A DNA stretch of 64,000 nt from JAGOFO01 sp964522105 (GTDB lineage: Bacteria > Myxococcota_A > UBA9042 > DTJE01). The notes under the pieces are model-generated. The model searched no databases. It worked only from the letters and a program-made list of their open reading frames with translations, and was not told the DNA's origin. Made by a program: the position numbers and the translations under genes. Below are positions 60,206-64,000 of this stretch, in pieces (within the stretch, counting starts at the first letter, position 1; each line of letters opens with the position of its first letter). The stretch lies in NCBI GenBank assembly GCA_964522105.1, contig CAZFVA010000014.1, positions 20,239 through 84,238 on the forward strand, given 5' to 3'.

Positions 60206-61177
60206 ATGGCGATGAATGCAATAAGTGTTGTCAATCTTTGTCGTAATTTCGGGGACTTCAAAGCTGTCAGCGACGTTTCGTTCGATGTCCCGGCTGGTGG
60301 AATATTCGGGTTTCTGGGTGCGAACGGGGCCGGTAAATCGACCACAATCAAGATGTTATGCGGCCTTCTGGAAGCGACTTCTGGCACCATTAATGTGGCC
60401 GGGGTTGATGTTGTTGCCAACCCCGAAGCCGTCAAACCGCGAATTGGCTACATGTCGCAGAAGTTTTCGCTGTATCCCGATCTGACCGTCGAAGAAAACC
60501 TGGATTTTTTTGGCGGTGCGTACGGTCTGAAAGGAAAGCAGCTTGGCCTTAGAATTGAAGAAGTCCTTGAACTTACTGCCCTTGTTGATATCAGAACTCG
60601 CATGACAGGGGCGCTTCCTGCAGGATGGAAACAGCGGGTAGCACTTGCCAATGCACTTGTTCACAAGCCGGGTCTGTTGTTTTTGGATGAACCGACGGCC
60701 GGTGTCGATCCAATTTCGCGCAAGCAGTTTCTGGATATTGTCGGGCGGTATGTGGCCGAAGGCGGTACCGTTTTCCTGACGACGCACTTCATGGACGAAG
60801 CCGAGTACTGCCAGCTTGTCGGACTGATGGTCAGGGGGAAACTGGTCGCGCTCGGGTCGGTGGCCCAGTTGAAGGCGGAATGGGCGCCGGGTAACCGTTT
60901 TCTTATTCAAACTCCGTCTGCCGCAGGCGCCGGGGCCGAATCGGCCGCCGCTCTGTTGAAGATTCTGTCGGCTGCGCCCGGTGTTGAATCGGTCGTCAGG
61001 TGGGCCGACGGGTTCAAGATCACAACGTCGCTGTCCGGCCCCGAAATCCAGGCGCTCGTTACGGCGGGTGCTATAACTGCCGGCATGTCCGCTGACATGG
61101 CACCTTCCCGGATACAGCCTGTTGAAGCCACCCTTGATGACGTCTTTACCGTTCTGACGCTCGGGAGGCAGAGATGA
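60206..61177 (+). CDS. ABC transporter ATPase 2 (YbhF C-half-like)
   Basis: A 323-residue ATPase with Walker A GANGAGKST, Q-loop MSQKFSLYPD, Walker B LLFLDEPTAGVD and switch His in LTTHFMDEA. The usual LSGGQ signature reads LPAGW, a weak match, so the site completed by that motif may be inactive. GGGG lies just before ATG 60206; ATGs at 60179 (overlapping the previous stop) and 60212 are alternatives. It ends overlapping the first permease. Confidence 0.9.
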   Translation: MAMNAISVVNLCRNFGDFKAVSDVSFDVPAGGIFGFLGANGAGKSTTIKMLCGLLEATSGTINVAGVDVVANPEAVKPRIGYMSQKFSLYPDLTVEENLDFFGGAYGLKGKQLGLRIEEVLELTALVDIRTRMTGALPAGWKQRVALANALVHKPGLLFLDEPTAGVDPISRKQFLDIVGRYVAEGGTVFLTTHFMDEAEYCQLVGLMVRGKLVALGSVAQLKAEWAPGNRFLIQTPSAAGAGAESAAALLKILSAAPGVESVVRWADGFKITTSLSGPEIQALVTAGAITAGMSADMAPSRIQPVEATLDDVFTVLTLGRQR

Positions 61178-62313
61178 ACAGGGGGCCCCTCGCATTTCTG
61201 TCCAGGACTGTCGCCGTTGCGGAAAAAGAGGTCCGTCACATATCACGCGACCGGACCACGCTTTACATGTCGCTGGGACTGCCGCTCGTTCTGCTGATTA
61301 TCTTTGGCTTCGGCATCAGTTTTGACCTTGAAGATGCCCCGGTTCTTGTCATCAACCAGGACGGCGGCAGCAGGTCTGTCGAGATTATCAGGCTTCTGAA
61401 GGCGACCGGCGATTTTGAAGTAGATGATCGGTTCACGAACGCGGCAGAAGCTGAAAAGGCTTTCAAATCGGCACGTGCGATGGGTGCCGTGGTCATTCCG
61501 GCCGGTTATGAAAAAGATCTGCTTTCGGGCGCCGGTGGCAGGGTTCAGATTCTGATTGATGGCAGTGACGGGACAGCCGCAGGGACGTTGACCGGGAACC
61601 TGCTGTCATCGCTTTCGTCGTCCATTTCAGGGCAGATTGCCGACATCACCGGCCAGACAGTTGAACAGCCGGTTTCATCTGTTGTCAGGCCGGTATTCAA
61701 CACGGGAATGGTTTCGGCGGTGTTCCTTGTGCCCGGACTGATCGCGCTTGTCCTTTCGCTGGCCGGCGTATTGATGACTGCGTTGACCGTTGCCCGCGAG
61801 TGGGAGCGTGGCAATATGGAGCAGGTCTTTTCGACCCCGGTCGGCCGTGGTGAAATCATCCTTGGAAAGCTTGTTCCATACATGGTGATTGGACTGGTTC
61901 AGGCCCTGATGGTTCTGACAGCCGGCGCGGTGATATTCGGTGTCCCGTTCCAGGGTTCAGTTATTGTGTTGTTTGTCGGAACTTTCCTGTTCCTGGCCGG
62001 CGCGCTCGGGCTTGGTCTGCTGGTGTCGTCGGTTACGCGTAATCAGCAGGTCGCCACTCAGGTCGGTACGCTGGTTTCGTTGCTGCCGACCGTTTTTCTG
62101 TCAGGTTTCATGTTTCCAATAGACAAGATGCCGCTGTTTCTGCGGGCTGTTTCACATATTCTACCTGCCCGATATTACGTGCATTTTCTTCGCGGAGTGC
62201 TGCTGAAAGGGGCGGGATTTGCCGAGCTTGCGCCCGACCTTTTCGCGATGGTCGTGTTCGCCACGATCGTACTTGTCATGGCCGTTGCCAAATTTCCCAG
62301 GAGGATCGCATGA
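61174..62313 (+). CDS. ABC-2 type permease 1 (YbhS-like)
   Basis: A 379-residue inner-membrane subunit. The first helix (LYMSLGLPLVLLIIFGFGIS) is followed by a large periplasmic domain (about 50-175) and five C-terminal helices with the ABC-2 signature WERGNMEQVFSTPV. That layout is typical of YbhS/YbhR and DrrB-type exporters. It pairs with the next gene to form the pore. Both ends overlap neighbours by four bases. Confidence 0.92.
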   Translation: MNRGPLAFLSRTVAVAEKEVRHISRDRTTLYMSLGLPLVLLIIFGFGISFDLEDAPVLVINQDGGSRSVEIIRLLKATGDFEVDDRFTNAAEAEKAFKSARAMGAVVIPAGYEKDLLSGAGGRVQILIDGSDGTAAGTLTGNLLSSLSSSISGQIADITGQTVEQPVSSVVRPVFNTGMVSAVFLVPGLIALVLSLAGVLMTALTVAREWERGNMEQVFSTPVGRGEIILGKLVPYMVIGLVQALMVLTAGAVIFGVPFQGSVIVLFVGTFLFLAGALGLGLLVSSVTRNQQVATQVGTLVSLLPTVFLSGFMFPIDKMPLFLRAVSHILPARYYVHFLRGVLLKGAGFAELAPDLFAMVVFATIVLVMAVAKFPRRIA

Positions 62314-63449
62314 CTGGTGAAATTGCGGCAGTTATCAGGAAGGAAATCCGTCAGATATCAAGGGACAAAAGGCTGCTGCCGATGCTGTTTCTGGCACCCG
62401 CCCTGCAGGTCATGGTGTTCGGCTTTGCCGTTGATTTTGATGTCAGAAATGTGAAAACGGCCTGGTGTGACCAGGATAATTCCGAGTACAGCAGAAAATT
62501 CATAACCGGCTTTCTGACCGGAGAATCGTTTGTGCCTGTTGGACCGGCCGGGAACTGCGGTGACCCGACCAGCGACTTGAAGCGCGAAACGGCCGAAGTT
62601 GTCGTGCTGGTTCCGCCCGGCTTTGGAAGGGCGATTTCCGGCGGGCGGACAACTCAGGTGCAGTTCCTGGTCGATGCGTCTAACCCGATAGTCGGGCGTT
62701 TTGCCGATACGGCGTCAAAGGCATACACGGCGACATTTTCGTCAGAATATGCCCGTGGGCGGGCCGGTCTGGCGGCGGGCCGTCAGGGAATTGATCCCCG
62801 GATTCCGACTATTTCCACTGAAGTGCGGGTCTTCTTCAATCCGACCCTGCAGACACCGTTGTTCATGGTGCCCGGTGTGGCGGCGATGGTTCTGCTTGTC
62901 GTGACAATGATTGCGACTTCGATGGGGCTGGCGCGTGAACGTGAGATGGGAACGCTTGAGCAGGTCATGGTTACGCCGATTAAGCCGATTGCGCTGATCA
63001 TCGGCAAGACGACCCCGTTCGTCGTGATTGGCTGCGTTGACATACTGCTGGTATTCGCAATCGCCGTCTGGGTTTTCAACGTCCCTGTGCGCGGTTCGCT
63101 GCTTCTGCTTGCCTTCGGCACGTTGCTTTTCATCATGTCAACTGTCGGCATCGGCCTGTTTATCTCGACCGTCAGCCGTAATCAGCAGCAGGCGTTTCTG
63201 GGGTCATTTATCATCATGATGCCTGCCGTTCTGCTTTCAGGGGTTCTTACGCCTGTGTTTAACATGCCTTTCTGGCTGAAACCTCTGGCATATATGAATC
63301 CAATTAAGTATTACGTGGATATACTGCGGGCGGTGCTGCTGAAGGCTGCCGGTTTTACTGATGTGCTACCCGATCTGGCAGCTTTATTTATTTTTGGCTT
63401 TGGAATTCTGACGCTGGCCGTTCTAAGATTCGGCAAAAGGATCGGTTGA
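62310..63449 (+). CDS. ABC-2 type permease 2 (YbhR-like)
   Basis: A 379-residue partner of the preceding permease, the same length and topology: an N-terminal helix, a large periplasmic domain, then five helices. EREMGTLEQVMVTPI is the ABC-2 signature; SRNQQQAFLGSF matches the SVTRNQQVATQV site in its paralogue. The two permeases are clearly related and probably arose by duplication. Confidence 0.92.
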   Translation: MTGEIAAVIRKEIRQISRDKRLLPMLFLAPALQVMVFGFAVDFDVRNVKTAWCDQDNSEYSRKFITGFLTGESFVPVGPAGNCGDPTSDLKRETAEVVVLVPPGFGRAISGGRTTQVQFLVDASNPIVGRFADTASKAYTATFSSEYARGRAGLAAGRQGIDPRIPTISTEVRVFFNPTLQTPLFMVPGVAAMVLLVVTMIATSMGLAREREMGTLEQVMVTPIKPIALIIGKTTPFVVIGCVDILLVFAIAVWVFNVPVRGSLLLLAFGTLLFIMSTVGIGLFISTVSRNQQQAFLGSFIIMMPAVLLSGVLTPVFNMPFWLKPLAYMNPIKYYVDILRAVLLKAAGFTDVLPDLAALFIFGFGILTLAVLRFGKRIG

Positions 63450-63467
63450 GTCCTTGAGGTGTTATTT

Positions 63468-64000
63468 ATGAGATGTTGGCTGAATAGAAATTTTGCGGGT
63501 GTTCCGCTGGCTGTGGCCTCGTTGGCGGCAGTCGTCGCGATTGCGGCATCGGCCGTGGCGCAGGAACGTCCGGTAACGCTTGAACAGGCGGTGCGGGCGG
63601 CCCTGGAACATTCGCCGAAGGTAAAGATTGCTGAGATCGGGGTTGAAAAGGCCGGGGACACCAGAAAGGGCGCAATCGGGCCGATGGTGCCGAACCTGTC
63701 AATCGATATGGGCGTGCAGTACTGGGATGCCGCCAACCAGTTGAATTTCCTTGGTAAAGACATGCCGTCGGATGCCGAACTGGCAGCCGCGATTGAACCT
63801 ATTGCGGGCCTCCTTCCTGAAGAGTCAAAAGCGACGTTTGGCAAGCTTCTGACCGGTTTCAGCAAGATGCGTAACTACCAGGTTCAGGACCAGGTTACCG
63901 CGTCAGTCACCGTCCAGGCCGTTCAGCCCCTGACTCCGCTTATATCTCTGGCCAGTGTTTACAAGGTTTATGGCGCGGCCGAAGACGCCGCGAAGTTCGA
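63468..64000 (+). CDS. TolC-family outer membrane efflux protein (partial)
   Basis: The open frame runs from ATG 63468 (GAGGTG seven bases upstream) to the window edge, 177 codons. A signal peptide (VASLAAVVAIAASAVAQ) precedes ERPVTLEQAVRAALEHSPKVKIAE, the usual opening of TolC-type proteins. It should be the outer-membrane duct of the ABC/HlyD export system, completing a tripartite pump. The 3' end is outside the window. Confidence 0.82.
   Translation, partial: MRCWLNRNFAGVPLAVASLAAVVAIAASAVAQERPVTLEQAVRAALEHSPKVKIAEIGVEKAGDTRKGAIGPMVPNLSIDMGVQYWDAANQLNFLGKDMPSDAELAAAIEPIAGLLPEESKATFGKLLTGFSKMRNYQVQDQVTASVTVQAVQPLTPLISLASVYKVYGAAEDAAKF

Overview
This window looks like part of a metagenome-assembled genome from an uncultured deltaproteobacterial, probably Myxococcota-like, lineage. 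The inference rests on several secreted lipoproteins with Asp/Thr/Val-rich linkers after the lipobox, MopE-type and slime-mould-type Cys-rich repeats, a Gly-rich/Cys/TM/Arg C-terminal sorting tail, tandem PilZ proteins, zinc-ribbon Ser/Thr kinases and a CFI-box protein. Two 100-N gaps are each flanked by the same 55 bases, so they are scaffolding artefacts. Removing 155 bases at each gap restores continuous genes. No insertion sequence, prophage, CRISPR array or rRNA was seen.

Layout. 1-11 kb: a PAS-GGDEF diguanylate cyclase, a stand-alone E2-type acyltransferase, a secreted zinc-phospholipase-C-like protein with a clan GH-A lipoprotein, a PPC-like lipoprotein, phosphoglucomutase, and two small lipoproteins. 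11-26 kb: tRNA-Leu(UAA), a GH5 lipoprotein, a secreted protein made of a duplicated unknown domain, a 2-hydroxyacid dehydrogenase, NAD+ synthetase, a c-di-GMP block (two PilZ proteins and a GAF-GGDEF cyclase), SDR, RidA, the argS-SPOR-cupin overlapping operon, a divergent TGS GTPase and aspartate kinase. 26-41.5 kb: ssb, a Cys-rich lipoprotein, an NCS2-type permease, a class II Fic protein behind three 34-bp-spaced palindromes that overlap its likely promoter, glpK, nrfHA (ammonifying nitrite reductase), rho with a long leader, a DapC/DapL-like aminotransferase, an endonuclease V-like glycosylase, a lone ExbB/TolQ, and hflK-hflC with a membrane J-domain protein. 41.5-64 kb: a 1872-residue Cys-rich lipoprotein, a CFI-box protein with a lone ParA, the rpoN-hpf-rapZ cluster extended by a HEPN/zinc-ribbon protein and a Ser/Thr kinase, a RelA/SpoT-like unknown, dnaJ with a degenerate kinase, and a TetR-HlyD-ABC-ABC-permease-permease-TolC export operon of YbhGFSR type that runs off the window.

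The encoded lifestyle is a Gram-negative cell with a lipoprotein-rich outer surface, polysaccharide and lipid hydrolysis, c-di-GMP signalling, eukaryote-like kinases, glycerol use and respiratory nitrite ammonification. The least-explained parts are the Fic operator array, the duplicated-domain secreted protein, the HEPN/kinase extension of the rpoN cluster and the giant Cys-rich surface protein.
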